Shown here in pieces: positions 23,871-37,900 of a stretch of DNA of 64,000 nt. Position numbers and translations under genes: made by a program. Below the pieces are notes generated by a model that did no database searches, was not told the DNA's origin, and saw only the letters and a list, made by a program, of their open reading frames with translations. Each line of letters opens with the position of its first letter. The stretch's first letter is position 1. Source of the DNA: Megaleporinus macrocephalus (taxonomy: Eukaryota; Chordata; Actinopteri; Characiformes; Anostomidae); the NCBI GenBank assembly GCA_021613375.1, contig CM038721.1:5751486-5815485 (forward strand), in the 5' to 3' direction.

Positions 23871-24179
23871 TTGATGTAAATGTATAACATTACAGACTAC
23901 ATAACTTGATAAATTACCAAACTGAATCAGTTTCTGTGTGTAAAGCTTATAAGCTATGGTGATGTGTTAACTTGTATATGGCCCTGGCATCCGTTCACAT
24001 CAGGCTGAGAAAGATGACTGTGTGAAACGTGCGGCCTGGCAGCTTGAAATATATTAGAAAACTGACAGGGCATGTCATATCGCCCCCTGTTGGCGAGAGT
24101 GAGTGAAAATGTATATGCTCAGTTAAAGTCAGGGAATCACACGTTCTTACAAATACAAATAACATTTATTGATTTCTAT

Positions 24180-24381
24180 TAGCCAAACGAGGGTCATGGG
24201 GGGCTGGAGCCAATCCCAGCGAAGGCAGGATACACCATGAACATGCAACCTACCATGCATGTGTTTAGACTGTGGGAGGAAACCGGAGTACCCGGAGGAA
24301 CCCACTCAAGAACATACACACTCCACACAGAACCATCCGGACCGGAATCCAACCCAGATCATCTTACTGTGAGGAGAGAGT
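24180..24381. mobile_element. Dispersed fish repeat preceding the 20-bp array
   Basis: Contains gtgggaggaaaccggagtac, cactccacacagaacca and atcttactgtgaggaga, ending tgctgaccactacaccacc. The same string of blocks precedes the array at 55642. The copy is non-coding and ends where the array begins. Confidence 0.75.
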
Positions 24382-25828
24382 GCTGACCACTACACCACCA
24401 TACTAACCACTACACCACCGTACTAACCACTACACCACCATACTAACCACTACACCACCATACTAACCACTACACCACAGTACTAACCACTACACCACCA
24501 TACTAACCACTACACCACCATACTAACCACTACACCACCGTACTAACCACTACACCACCATACTAACCACTACACCACCATACTAACCACTACACCACCA
24601 TACTAACCACTACACCACAGTACTAACCACTACACCACCATACTAACCACTACACCACCGTACTAACCACTACACCACCATACTAACCACTACACCACCA
24701 TACTGACCACTACACCACCGTACTAACCACTACACCACCATACTGACCACTACACCACCATACTAACCACTACACCACCGTACTAACCACTACACCACCG
24801 TACTAACCACTACACCACCATACTGACCACTACACCACCGTACTAACCACTACACCACCATACTGACCACTACACCACCATACTGACCACTACACCACAG
24901 TACTAACCACTACACCACAGTACTAACCACTACACCACCATACTAACCACTACACCACCGTACTAACCACTACACCACCGTACTAACCACTACACCACCA
25001 TACTGACCACTACACCACCATACTAACCACTACACCACCATACTAACCACTACACCACCATACTGACCACTACGCCACCATACTAACCACTACGCCACCA
25101 TACTAACCACTACACCACCATAATAACCACTACACCACCGTACTAACCACTACACCACCATACTGACCACTACACCACCGTACTAACCACTACACCACCG
25201 TGCTAACCACTGCACCACCATACTAACATTACACCACCTGTACTAACCACTACACCACCGTACTAACCACTACACCACCATACTAACCACTACACCACCA
25301 TACTAACCACTACACCACCATACTAACCACTACACCACCATACTAACCACTGCACCACCTGTACTAACCACTACACCACCATACTAACCACTACACCACC
25401 ATACTAACCATTACACCACCTGTACTAACCACTACACCACCGTACTAACCACTACACCACCATACTAACCACTGCACCACCTGTACTAACCACTACACCA
25501 CCATACTAACCACTACACCACCTGTACTAACCACTACACCACCATACTAACCACTGCACCACCATACTAACCACTACACCACCATACTAACCACTACACC
25601 ACCATACTAACCACTACACCACCATACTAACCACTACACCACCATAATAACCATTACACCACCTGTACTAACCACTACACCACCGTACTAACCACTACAC
25701 CACCATACTAACCACTGCACCACCTGTACTAACCACTACACCACCATACTAACCACTACACCACCTGTACTAACCACTACACCACCATACTAACCACTGC
25801 ACCACCTGTACTAACCACTACACCATCG
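24382..25828. repeat. Minisatellite, 20-bp unit, about 72 copies
   Basis: Unit tactaaccactacaccacca with variants at two places (taa/tga; cca/ccg/cag). From about 25220 a 21-base variant (cctgtactaacc...) is interspersed. The unit equals the end of the dispersed repeat immediately upstream, and the array finishes with accatcgtgcctccc, which looks like the original end of that repeat. Confidence 0.97.
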
Positions 25829-27980
25829 TGCCTCCCACAAATATCACTTGATCATGAAAACTGTTATCTGGGATGATCAAGACTAGCAGCACTGACAAAT
25901 ACAAGAGACGCGTCAAAGGTCATGAAGGTCATCGTCTTTTATTTGACTCCCCTGGAATCATATGTTCATACAAACGACATGGATTGATTCCTATTAGACA
26001 GACGGTACATTAAAGGCATTTACTTCATCCGCAGCTGATTTCAGACAAATATCACTTGATTAAAAAAAAAAAATCATTTGGAATGATCAATAGTTTTACA
26101 TGTTTGGAACATGCCCTCCAGGTTCGGACTACATGGGAACAACACTAAAGATAAAAACAAATACAGCCACAAATGACCAAGACATGTATGTCAACCTTGA
26201 GGACGGACTGCAGACATTTCAGTCCATCTTGATATTCACTATGATAGTCAACAGGTCTGATCCAGTTATTTACATGCTATGGTGCCCCCTATTGGTCAAA
26301 GTGAACCAAAGCTGGTGTGCAGATTAAGAAGGCCCACCTTTAGGTGGTAAGGATCAGGCAAAGCACTGAAGACTTAGCTTGTGGCTTCCCTGCTCTCGGA
26401 AGTGGCTTAAGTCTAAATTTGTGAAACCTGAACAATTCCAATAGGTTTCCAGCACCTTAATCCAGATTAAGCAGAACGCTCTCAGTCTATGGCCAACGTT
26501 ATACTGAATTCGAGTAAAAATTCAAATAAAAACAAGATTTTTAAAAAACAGTCGCTGTACAATATGATCAAGCCATGAACATGCATTCGATGACGGTATA
26601 TTCACTGAGCACTAAACACAGGCAGTCATGCTCTTCAGCGCAACACTGGTGAAGAAACGCAACAGATCACCGACAGTGCAACGGATGCACACATTAAAAT
26701 CGATTTAAAACTCATTTAAACATAAATAAAATCTGTTACATCAACATACTTATTGCCCAAAAAGTGAAACCAGACATAATTGTGTTAATTTATGTGGAGA
26801 TTAAAATTCATTCTGTGCATTGTGTGTGTGTGTGTTTTGTTTTTTTTGTATACAGCATCAACATGGTCCCTTCTTATATTGTGCAACTTACAAAGATCCA
26901 AGCTTTCAATTCCAAGTAAGTTAAAAAAAAAGAAACATCACTGTTAATTCACTAACCACTACTTATTTTCCCCTTGATTCATATCTTCTATCATATCATA
27001 TGGTTTGAAGAGGAACTCCAATGATATTACAAGAGTTACTCATAACTGAATCATCAAGTCATTAATAAAGATTGAATTGTTTACAGTGGTGGTAAAATGG
27101 TTATAAATATGCTACCTGGTACATGTATCTCTAGTTCTGTTGGTTGTAACACGACAGCTAATGACAGGACCAACAGAAATGCTTTAAAATAGATCTGAAA
27201 AAATTCTGGTTCCAGTGACATGCATTAAAAATAAATCCTTTTTTTTTGTTTGGACAGCAAAGATATAAGCATGGTGGAGGGGTACATGCTGGGTTCTAAC
27301 ATTACATATGAAACATGTGCAGGTTCACTGATGGTTTTATTGGTAAATAAAATAACTATATTTGTGTGATGACCCCTTGTTCCATTTACCACCACTGTAC
27401 ACAACATCTGAGTATCTACAATCAACCATTTCACACCATTTCATGATTCTGTTTACCTCTCCATCCCTTATTTATGGGGATTTTTGAAAAATCTGTGGAA
27501 TTCATCTTAAATGATAAGAAACCATACGTTCTGCACCATATCTGTACATTTTTTATCTCATTTAAAAGCTTGACAGTGTTACTAAGAGTACAGGCAGCGG
27601 CTATTTCCAAAGATTCAAGTATAATTCAGTGTTTTTCTCTCCTTTTTTAGTTATTTACAGTGCAAACATTTACAGAGATGTAGTCTAAGTGAGATGCCTG
27701 GATTCTACTACAAATGTCCACCAAACACAAAGTCCATTCTGTATTAAACGATTCATATAAAATGGGAAAAGAAAGTTGGTTGGTCCCTATTTTTGATCAT
27801 AATGTACTGATTAGTTTCATTAAACAAACAAAAACTAATTCACTTATAAAATGCTAGTCAGGTTTCAATGTATAATCCGTGCTATACCAAAAATAATATG
27901 GATTTATTACATGTATACATTTTAAAAACATTTCGCAGCTCTCTAGCCCCCCCCCTGTGGATTCCGGTTACTGAGCAAAA
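25829..27980. other. Intergenic, fragments of dispersed repeats
   Basis: The block 27360-27430 (ccaccactgtacacaacatc, ctacaatcaaccat) resembles 38390-38450. The block 27050-27240 resembles 30700-30800 and 58860-58960 (aatggaccaatggaaatgct type). No gene is supported. Confidence 0.55.

Positions 27981-27982
<2 letters not shown>

Positions 27983-28061
<79 letters not shown>
27983..28061. repeat. (TA)n microsatellite
   Basis: Uninterrupted TA run of 79 bases. Confidence 0.96.
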
Positions 28062-28065
<4 letters not shown>

Positions 28066-28327
28066 GGTTTGTACTTAAATCTGGGTAAAAGAAATTCTGA
28101 GATTTGCTTCAAAACTTATTATACATGTTAGAGTTAGACTGTTAGACGGTTAAAGTGTTTTGGGTGGGCCTGAAATCATAGCCTGATGACACATGGGAGC
28201 CATACTTAGCATGTAATACTATTAACGCTGTACAAATTAGAGTAACTAACCCTCACTGATACAGCATGTGGGAGGACGTATCCTGGATTTGGAGAAGATG
28301 TTTCTGTGTTTCTGAGGGATTAAGTTA

Positions 28328-28850
28328 TTGTCCTGCATCAGAAAACAACAAAGGGAAATGGTCATGTGGTCTAATGAGTCCAGACTGACTCTATTCCAGA
28401 GCGATGCGCGCATCAGAGAGGCGCATGGGGTGATCATGCATAGTTCCCACTGTACAAGCCTCTGGAGGGAGTGTATGACCTGGGAGGGCTTCAAGTGGTC
28501 AGGTAGAGGCTCAGCAACGTTATTTCGCCTGACTTCTTTTCTGGCAGCAGCCATATTCCAGGACAACAATGCTGTGATTCATCTGGGCTCAGACTGGAGC
28601 GGCTCAGGGAACATGAGGAATCACATATATAGAGTCCTAAGCTTAACCCCACTTGGGATGTGCTGGTGGGTTAACCTAGTAGGTTAACTCTCCCATTTTC
28701 AATACAAGCACCAAAACGAATGCCATTCTGGGTGGAGATAAATGTTGTGACATTGCAGAAGGTTGTTGAAACAATGCTGGAGCCAAAGCTAAAGGTGGTC
28801 CAAAGAAATATTAGAGTGTGCAACATATTTTGGCCAGCCAGTGTATTTTT
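28328..28850 (+). pseudogene. Degenerate Tc1-like transposase and 3' end
   Basis: The frame at 28355-28445 reads VMWSNESRLTLFQSDARIRE, close to the Tc1 family pattern WSDESxFxLFQSDGRxRV around a catalytic Asp. The Asp is Asn here and the frame breaks downstream. The 3' part (ctaaaggtggtccaaagaaa, ttttggccagccagtgtat) is the usual end of such elements. It is dead. Confidence 0.75.
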
Positions 28851-28984
28851 CTTTTCTACTAAACTACCACTTCCAGTCCTGAACAATTACAAATATACTA
28901 ATTACTCTCCAGGCACTGAACTCCTAACTAAAGTCAGTTAGGTAGGTTTCTATCCATGGTCCATAGTCCACAAAAATAGAAATC

Positions 28985-29500
28985 CTCTACTGTGCAAAAG
29001 TCTGAGACACCTAAGCCAATTGTTTAAAAGCCTTTATCTGATCAATAAGTATATGTTCACCAGTAAGAACAGCAGATATGATTAGAACTGATGTAAATAA
29101 TCATACATACAATACAAAGTAATATGAATATGTTATTGTGAGAGAAGTAGATCAGATCTTGAGCTCCAGTTTGAAGAACAAAGTATAGTTCCAGATTTCT
29201 CCTGGACGCCCCAGACATTGTATGAATGTGTTCAGTTCCTTCAACAGCAATCTTGATTTAGCTTAATGAAGTACTGAGCAGTCAAAGCAGGTATTAGATG
29301 AGAACTGTAAATAATACTGGGTTGTTTACAGAAGGAGAAGCTTGGAAAGGGTTAATTAAACACAACTGACGTATGGAAAAAAAACTACTTACTCTATTAA
29401 TACTGTTTAATATTTAAAAAATTTAGTTTTTTACTGAGCAAATAATAGATTTTTAATATAATAATGTCCCCAAGTGCCTCAAACCTTTGCATAGTACTGT
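28985..29500 (+). mobile_element. Dispersed element, gtgcaaaagtctgagaca family
   Basis: Begins ctgtgcaaaagtctgagaca; the far end reads ccaagtgcctcaaacctttg then catagtactgta, an imperfect inverted version of the start. It is the most complete member; others are at 35665-36010 and 37365-37825. No coding capacity. Confidence 0.78.
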
Positions 29501-29894
29501 ATACAGAAAATGTGCAGATAAACATTGTTCGATGTACTATAGGAAAGCTTTTGGAAATGATAAAATATGGATTTGAATTGCATGTGACATATAAAAACTA
29601 TACATGCTCATGTATTTGGTTTTGTATAGGTAGTAACATGACTGTTATGTCTTGCACTGAAAACAGTGATGCACTGAATGTGTTTACGATATTCTATAAT
29701 ATTCACTGACTTTTGGCAAGAATTTTGTTATTTTATCCACCCCCCACATGCCAAACACAGAATAAACTACAGATATACAAAAAGAACTGAGGTATGAAAT
29801 GTCTGAGGTCTACTGAGATCAACTGCTCCATCAACTGATCCATCACTGTGTTTCCCTTTAGAATTAGATATACAGTACTTTTAATACTACTGCA

Positions 29895-30891
29895 CACTAT
29901 CAGTCAAAAGTTTGGACACATCTACCCAGGTTTTTTATTACTATTTTTATTATTTGTACTATTTTATTAGTAATACTACTATTGAGTACATGTGTGAATG
30001 GATAAAAACTATAAAATAAGAGGTATGGAATTATTCCTGGAGCAGAATGAAACATCTGGTTGTGTTTAAAGAATGTTTAGAGGGTTTTTAGAAATGAGCT
30101 CATTTGCTCTGATGCAGGTTTACATACTTTGAACATTCTGACCAGCAGCTTCAAAAGAAGGAGCCACATGATCTGCTTCTCTAACAGGACTGAAGAAGAT
30201 AGTGTACATGCTGAGATCTTGTTCTGATAAACAGGTTTGGGGGTTTTATAGCGCTTATAAATAATATACATTCTCATTTTTACATTTAAATACAGTCAAA
30301 TGTTTGATTTAGAAATATTTTGGGCACCAACTTTACTATTAACGCTCAACATTTAACACATTAAGATCAAAATGTCTTCATAATTACACAAATCTTCGCC
30401 GTCTAAAACAAAAACTGGTGTCATTTCAATGGAGCAGCTGCCGTTACCATCATGTAAAGATATCGTGATGAACGGACCGACAGAAATTCCCCAAAATAGC
30501 TCAGGGAGAACTCTGGTTCTATTGACTTACATTGAAAGTGAACAGTTTTTGATCTCTCCTAAAAAGATGCCGCTTTGGAGGTCTTTCATTGGACGGCATG
30601 GAAATATCATATATCGTCGCCATCCATTAAATAACATGTATCTCCATTTTTTTGTCAATTTTTATTTTTTACATTATTTGAACACGACAGCTGCCGTTTA
30701 CATTGAATGAATCTTTCATGATGAATGGACCAATGGAAATGCTTCAAAAAGGCTTGGAAAAAATTCTGGTTCCATTGACTTACATTAAAAGTAATTAAGG
30801 TTTTTGTCCTCTCCTGTAAAGTTATCATTTTGGAGATTTTTCACTGAAAAATATATTCAGTTATGTGTGCCCAAACTTTTGACTGCTAGTG
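29895..30891. mobile_element. Tc1/mariner-like element with cactatcagtcaaaagtttgg ends
   Basis: Left end cactatcagtcaaaagtttg; right end, read on the other strand, cactagcagtcaaaagtttg, each continuing to a cacat box. About 1 kb, without a transposase frame. The TIR core matches the unit of the minisatellite at 43976-44890. Confidence 0.8.
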
Positions 30892-30998
30892 TATATGATG
30901 TAAATATGTTTAAGCTACATGGTTTAAGAGCTCCATCGATTAAAGGAGTGAGGAAGTCCGACCTCTAGAAGTGAACAGAAGTCTGGAACGTTGCATTC

Positions 30999-32868
30999 TG
31001 GGGTCCGTTTACGCACCAGCACTAGTTAGTCCAAGTAAAATCGACTTTGGTTCGTTTGGTGTGGTTCGACCAAAACGACCGCAGCGAGACCCTCAAGAGG
31101 AGGTGGTCTCGGTCCGGTTCCAAACCAACTCTGGAGTGGTTCGTCTGTGGTGAGAATGTGATCCAACCTCAATCCGACCCGAGTATTAGGTGTACTCCAC
31201 AAGTTTGAGCTGAACGGCTCCTGTAGCCAGGTGTGCTTGGCATTATGGGATGCAGCGGATCGTGTAAACAGAGAACCGGAGAACTTTAGCAGCACGTCTT
31301 CTTCGCCGACTCTGGAGCAGTACAGCCGTTTCAAGACGTGCCCTCGAAGTCAGCTGGGTGTTCTGCGGGTGGACTGTAGTTTGGTATACAGCCCAGATTA
31401 TCATTACAGCAATGAACACATGCCGTCTCTGCCGCTGCTCCCTGCTACGGTATAACCGGATCTTCTCCCTGGGTGTGTCTGAAATCGCACCCTAGTTACC
31501 GTTTAGTGTTCCATTCAGAGTGTCGGCCAGTTCGTAGTGTTGTCCGAATTCGGTAGGCAGCATTTTACGTCATAGTATGCGCTCCCGACATGTAGACTGT
31601 CCCAATTCTTACATACCTTAAACATGCTGTCTACTGAGAAACCTTATTTAGACCTGATTTTAAGGAAGCATCAAACGCTTCCTCAGCCGCCAAGACAATC
31701 CCATGATGCAACACAGGCTAATCTACGAGCAGTGAAGTGGTTTTAAAATGTGAGTTATTTTGATTCTCTCTGGAGTTTTAATGTGTTTCTGGTCATATAA
31801 TCACACAAAACAGTATTTTATTATCAACTCTGTAACAAGTCCTTCACCATTTACACTTTTATACTCCAGACATTAGCATTTACGCTAGCGGATTTTTAAG
31901 CCTTGGGCTACTGTTTTGAATAGCCGGCTGGTAGCTTAGCAACCAGCTAAACTACCGGTGGCGTGCTGCAGTGGGCGGGAACAAGCCGTGACGCAGTCTC
32001 TCTCTAACTAGAGTGTCTCAGTAATCTGTTTTATGAGGAGAGATGAGGAGAGAACACTGCTACTCACACAGCTGCTACCTAGACAGCCTACTTAGACACT
32101 CACTAGGGTTTGAGACAGACCCAGTGTTATCCACAATGCACCATAAAACTAGTGGACAACTGATGTACTCTACTTAAAGGTAGACGCCCCACAATGCATA
32201 GCGTTTCTTTGGAAAGCTCATCGTCCGAATTCCCTCTACAGTCTCCCTCACTACTCCCCTATATAGGGTCTGTATCAAACCCCCAACTCGTTACAGAGTT
32301 TATAATAAAATACTGTTTTGTGTGATTATATGACCAGAAACACATTAAAACACCAGAGAGAATCAAAATAACTCACATTTTAAAACCACTTCACTGCTCC
32401 TAGATTAGCCTGTGGTGCATCATGGGATTGTCTTAGCGGCTGAGGAAGCGTTCGATGCTTTCTTAAAATCAGGTCTAAATAAGGTTTCTCAGTAGACAGC
32501 ATGTTTAAGGTATGTAAGTATTGGGACAGTCTCCATGTCGGGAGCGCATACTATGACGTAAAGTGCTGCCTATGTAGGAGCTCAGTAGGATTTGAGACAG
32601 ACCCATAGTGTTCTACATAGAGAAGTCTATGTAGTGAACAGAGAACCCTGTGTTTACTTTCTTGCTCCTGCGCCAGAGCGCTCTGACCAATCAGAGGAGA
32701 AGATGTGCTCACGTGGTTTGTTGGGGTGCACTTTGGTGCGTTTAGGTTTTTGCCTGTGTGAAAACAAACCAAACCAAACGGAGGCGGGAAGTAAACGCTC
32801 CAAGTAAACAAACTCATTAACTGATCTGGACCAGTGAAACGAACCAGAGGTGTGAAAACGCCCTCAAA
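30999..32868. mobile_element. Outer element (ggtgtgaaaacgccc ends) carrying nested foldback insertions
   Basis: The right part has ccagaggtgtgaaaacgccc and aaaccaaaccaaacggagg; the left part has gggtccgtttacgcacc and ttcgtttggtgtggttcg, so the ends are inverted and similar. Everything between about 31468 and 32620 belongs to inserted elements. Confidence 0.65.
31468..32620. mobile_element. Foldback element with ~300-bp inverted arms
   Basis: Bases 31556-31846 and 32284-32572 are inverted copies (for example acgtcatagtatgcgctccc against gggagcgcatactatgacgt). Outer ends read gtgtctgaaatcgc and, inverted, gtctgtctcaaatcc. The centre (32095-32280) has a further pair of end-like motifs (tttgagacagaccc, gggtctgtatcaaac), so at least two related elements are joined or nested. 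Confidence 0.82.
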
Positions 32869-33144
32869 CTATTTCAACACTGAAGCACATGGAACTAAAT
32901 ATATATGAACGTATGACTTAATGCTGTAGTGGCATTAAAACCCTCCACTCTCTCTACATGAATAGGCTCTACTGCTGTTCCTGCTAGAAGCCTGTGGAGA
33001 ACTTTCACAGCTGACACCTGAAATGATGTGATATACTTAAAAAATAGGACCAAACCTAAGACTAGATCACTGTAAAACAATCAGGGGATATCACTATTGA
33101 TTAGAAATAATGGGATAACGCTATTTGAGAAAGTGCTGTTCGTG

Positions 33145-33289
33145 CTATTTGAGAGCTTTGACGGCTTTAGTGAGGTTAGAGTAAAAGTCTGTCATACTGG
33201 CAGGAAAGAATGAATCCACGACTGAGCGAGGAAGCAGTCCTCCGAGATCGGTCTGGAAAAAGCTGATCAGCTGGGTTTTACCTGCTTCC
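33145..33289 (-). CDS. STARD5: STARD5 exon 6 (stop codon)
   Basis: After acceptor gccggtttccag the last exon encodes EAGKTQLISFFQTDLGGLLP, RSVVDSFFPASMTDFYSNLT, KAVKALK and TAG. It forms the C-terminal helix of the START domain that closes the lipid cavity (family knowledge). The end lacks the HE of human. No canonical AATAAA signal was identified in the next 300 bases on the minus strand. Confidence 0.94.
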
Positions 33290-33752
33290 CTGGAAACCGG
33301 CAGAAAACAGACAGAAAAAAAGCTCACAGTGTAGAATAATTAAAAACACACACAATAATTTACAGCACCGAGGACGTCATTATAGACTCTACTGACCACT
33401 TTATTTCTTTTAACTGATTTTTTTTAATGCTTTGTTTCTTATTTCTTTATTTCTATAAAGCACTTTGAGTTGCCACTGTGTATGAAAGGTGCTATACAAA
33501 TAAACTTGCCTTACCTTTAGTAATAACGTATAATTCTATAATTCTATCGTATAATTATAATGTTGTATTATATAATTTGAGTATAACACAATGAATGAAA
33601 AATAAATTAATTATAAATAATAATAACCATCATAACACATATAACAATCTTGGGATTATCATTACTGATTGCATCGACTACACTAGTACTTCTTATTAGT
33701 AACTGTGTAATCTGTTGTTATTACCAATAATCTACATATTCAGTAATTGTAG

Positions 33753-33807
<55 letters not shown>

Positions 33808-33935
33808 CAACAACAATACAATCTCAGATCTATCGTTACTGATTGTATTGACTACATTAGTATTTCTTATTAGTTAATCTACAAGTAACTGTGTAATCTG
33901 TTATTATCAATAATCTACTTATTCAGTAATTGTAG

Positions 33936-33975
<40 letters not shown>

Positions 33976-34108
33976 CAACAACAACAAACAATCTCAGGTC
34001 TATCGTTACTGATTGTATCGACTACATTACTATTTCTTATTAGTTAATCTACAAGTAATTGTGTAATCTGTTGTTATTATCAATAATCTACTTATTCGGT
34101 AATTGTAG

Positions 34109-34154
<46 letters not shown>

Positions 34155-34294
34155 CAACAACAACAACAACAACAATACAATCTCAGGTCTATCGTTACTG
34201 ATTGTATTGACTACATTAGTATTTCTTATTAGTTGATCTACAAGTAACTGTGTAATCTGTTATTATCAATAATCTACTTATTCGGTAATTGTAG

Positions 34295-34334
<40 letters not shown>

Positions 34335-34888
34335 CAACAACAACAACAACAACAAACAATCTCAGGTCTATCGTTACTGATTGTATCGACTACATTACTA
34401 TTTCTTATTAATTAATCTACAAGTAATTGTGTAATCTGTTGTTATTATCAATAATCTACTTATTCGGTAATTGTAAATAATAATTATAATAATAATAACA
34501 ACAACAACAACAACAACACAATCTCAGGTCTATCGTTACTGATTGTATTGACTACATTAGTATTTCTTATTAGTTAATCTACAAGTAACTGTGTAATCTG
34601 TTGTTATTATCAATAATCTACTTATTCAGTAATTGTAAAAAATAATAATAATAACAACAATAACACAACAATTTCAGGTCTATAGTTACTGATTGTATTG
34701 ACTACATTAGTATTTCTTATTAGCTAATCTACAAGTAACTGTGTAATCTGTTGTTATCAATAATCGACTTATTAATAACAATAATAATAACAATAATAAT
34801 AATAACAACAACAACAACAACAATCTCAGGACTGTTATTATTCACTGTACTGGCTAAATTAGTAGTTGCATACTCTAATAATAATAAC

Positions 34889-34926
<38 letters not shown>

Positions 34927-37900
34927 ATTTAGTGATAACAGGACTGTTATTATTCACTGTATTGGCTACATTAGTAGTTGAGTACTCTAATAATAATAAT
35001 AATAATAATACATTTAGTGATAACAGGACTGTTATTATTCACTGTATTGGCTACATTAGTAGTTGAGTACTCTACTATTACTCAATTATTACTCAGAAAC
35101 CTCTATGTGACTGACTGTCTGACTGACTAACTGATCACAATACTACGTTTAGTCAACAGCCCCTAAAATATACTCCAAATACACTGTGTTGTGTTTACAC
35201 TGATCCTGTTATCGCATACATAAATAAAAACAGCTAAAAAAAGAAAAGAAAACAAATCAGTTTTTTAAGCTGTAGTGAACTTCGCAGCTCTTTACTGCCA
35301 CCTGCTGTTTGCTACTGGACCTACACTCTGTAATAACAGCCCTGCTGATAATTAGCTCAGTGGTTTATGCCAGGAATTCAGGTCTCCTGCTAGCTTACCC
35401 GGGAACCGGCACGCAAAAGCAGCCGCACGGATGATTGAACCCGCGCACGTAGCCGGACTGAGGAGGACAGGCTGGATGGTTCACGTTAGTGGCTGCAAAG
35501 ACATAAAACGACGACAGAGTTGATTTCTATTAGTGAGATAACACAGATGAGTTCATCCCTCTGCCTACTCTGACCTGTGTCAATAAGTAATGGAAAGCAA
35601 ATATGACCCAGAACTTGGACTAACTGCTGTCTGTCTGTGGGCAAACGCTGATTCTACACTGATCTGTAATGTAAACAATCATACATACAATACAAAGTAA
35701 CATGAATATGTTATTGTGAGAGAAGTAGATCAGATCTTGAGCTCCAGTTTGAAGAACAAAGTTAGGTTCCAGATTTCTCCTGGACGCCCCAGACATTGTA
35801 TGAATGTGTGCAGTTCCTTCAGCAGCAAATCTTGATTTAGCTTAATGAAGTACTGAGCAGCCAAAGCAGGTATTAGATGAGATCTGTAAATAATACTGGA
35901 TTGTTTAGGAGAAGCTTGGAAAGGGTTAAATAAACACTGACGTAAGCACTTCTTCCTCTATTAATACTGTTTAATATTTAATAATAAAATGTTTTGCTGA
36001 AAACTTGCTTTTGAAATACTGTATAATTATTATTTATTAATTATTATGTCTTCACATACACAGTCGAGTCACATTATTATGACCACCAGCTAATATCCAG
36101 AGTAACTGCCGTGTGCAGCATGGACAGTAGTTAGATGGACTGGGAGACTCAGTAAGGTCCTGGTAGGTGGTCACAGGTATCTGGAGGTATCATGCTGACT
36201 GCAGTGCATCCCACAGCTGCTGGAGGGAGCGTGGAGGAGGATCCATAGAGCCAACACCACCATCCAGGTGGTCCCAAAGATGCTCAATTGGGTTCAAGTC
36301 TGGGGAATTAGGGGTCCAGGGTAGGACTTGGAAGTCTTGTTACTGCTATTCCAACCAGTGTGGGGCATTTCTAGTTGTGTGACGTGTCTCACTGTCTTGC
36401 TGGAAGATCTCATCCACCCCAGAGAAGACAATCAGATCAGCATGTATGGTGTACGTGGTCTGCAAGGATGGATTCAGGTTGAGAGTGTCTTCCACATGGA
36501 TGAGTGGGTCTAGAGAATGTCACGAAAACAATTCCCAGACCATAAAACTGCCGCCATTGAAAGTAGGAAGTGGTCATAATAATGTGACTCTACTGTGTAG
36601 TTATCTGCTGAAGTTGATCCACTTATAAAATGTAAATATAAAAGAAAGTCAAAGCCAGATTAGCATTGTTTTGCCTAAAACTATTTACATTTGTTGGGTC
36701 ACATGAGAGCCCTGATTCGTTTAAACACCCACAGGATCTCATGGGGAACATCTGAGGTTCATCAGAACGCTCACAGCAGCACAGTAAAGAAATCAGAGCT
36801 TGTTGCATAACGTGGTATCACAATAATGATTAGCAAATATCGCTCGAACTGAATAGGCACTCAAGACTGGCGGTACACACTCATCCCCCAGACTCCAAAG
36901 GAATGAGGACATTTGGAATGAAAGACTGTGTGTGTTTAGAAGAAGAGCTGGGTTATATAAAGAGAGAAAGAGAGAGAGAGAGACCAACAAAAGCACAACC
37001 GTTCCACCCACCGTTTGATGTGACTGTGCCGTCTTCGTACTGCTTGACCAAAATAACGTCCACAAAGTCTCGAGGTGAGATAATGCCCATAGCTGCGGAC
37101 GGAGTGACAGTCCTGCACACTGTGATGTTCTGAGAGAAAGAAGGAAAAACCAATACATACCAAAGGAAACACCTGGGTGAGCGAGGCGAGCGAACGAAAC
37201 ATGAAATGAAACACAGCTTTGAGTGGAAAACCACTGACTTCAGCAGAAAAACACTGGGTGGGCAAAATCGCTCAATCACTGCTGTACTGAAATCACATTT
37301 AAAGCAATGTCTATCTGCAGCTAGTATATTATACTATAGTATACATGAGTGGTCATGGTTTAAAAGCCTTTATCTGATCAATAAGTGTATGTTCGCCAGT
37401 AAAATCACTAGATCTGATTAGAACAGATGTAAATAATCATACATACAATACAAAGTAACATGAATATCTTATTGTTAAAGAAGTAGATCAGATCTTGAGC
37501 TCCAGTTTGAAGAACAAAGTTAGGTTCCAGATTTCTCCTGGACGCCCCAGACATTGTATGAATGTGTTCAGTTCCTTCAGCAGCAATCTTGATTTAGCTT
37601 AATGAAGTACTGAGCAGTCAAAGCAGGTATTAGATGAGAACTGTAAATAATACTGGGTTGTTTCCACAAGGAGAAGCTTGGAAAGGGTTAAATAAACACA
37701 CTGACGTATGTAAAAGCTCTACTTACTCTATTAATACTGTTTAAATATTTAAATAATAAAATGTTTTGCTGAAAACTTGCTTTTGAAATACTGGATAATT
37801 GTCTCAAACTTTTTGCACAGAACTGTACAATCACCTTCAACGCATCTTCAGAGCCTGTATGTGGATCCAGACTTCAATACCTACAGAACTTACTTATTGG

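Noticed and set aside
24382..25828. CRISPR-like regular repeats
   Set aside because: Units are directly tandem without unique spacers and the genome is a vertebrate; it is a minisatellite.
27225..27434. Open frame similar to one at 38307
   Set aside because: Similarity comes from a shared dispersed repeat block (ctacaatcaaccat), not a protein family.
30429..30710. 93-codon open frame
   Set aside because: Lies inside the Tc1-like TIR-bounded element and resembles other non-coding copies of its internal block.
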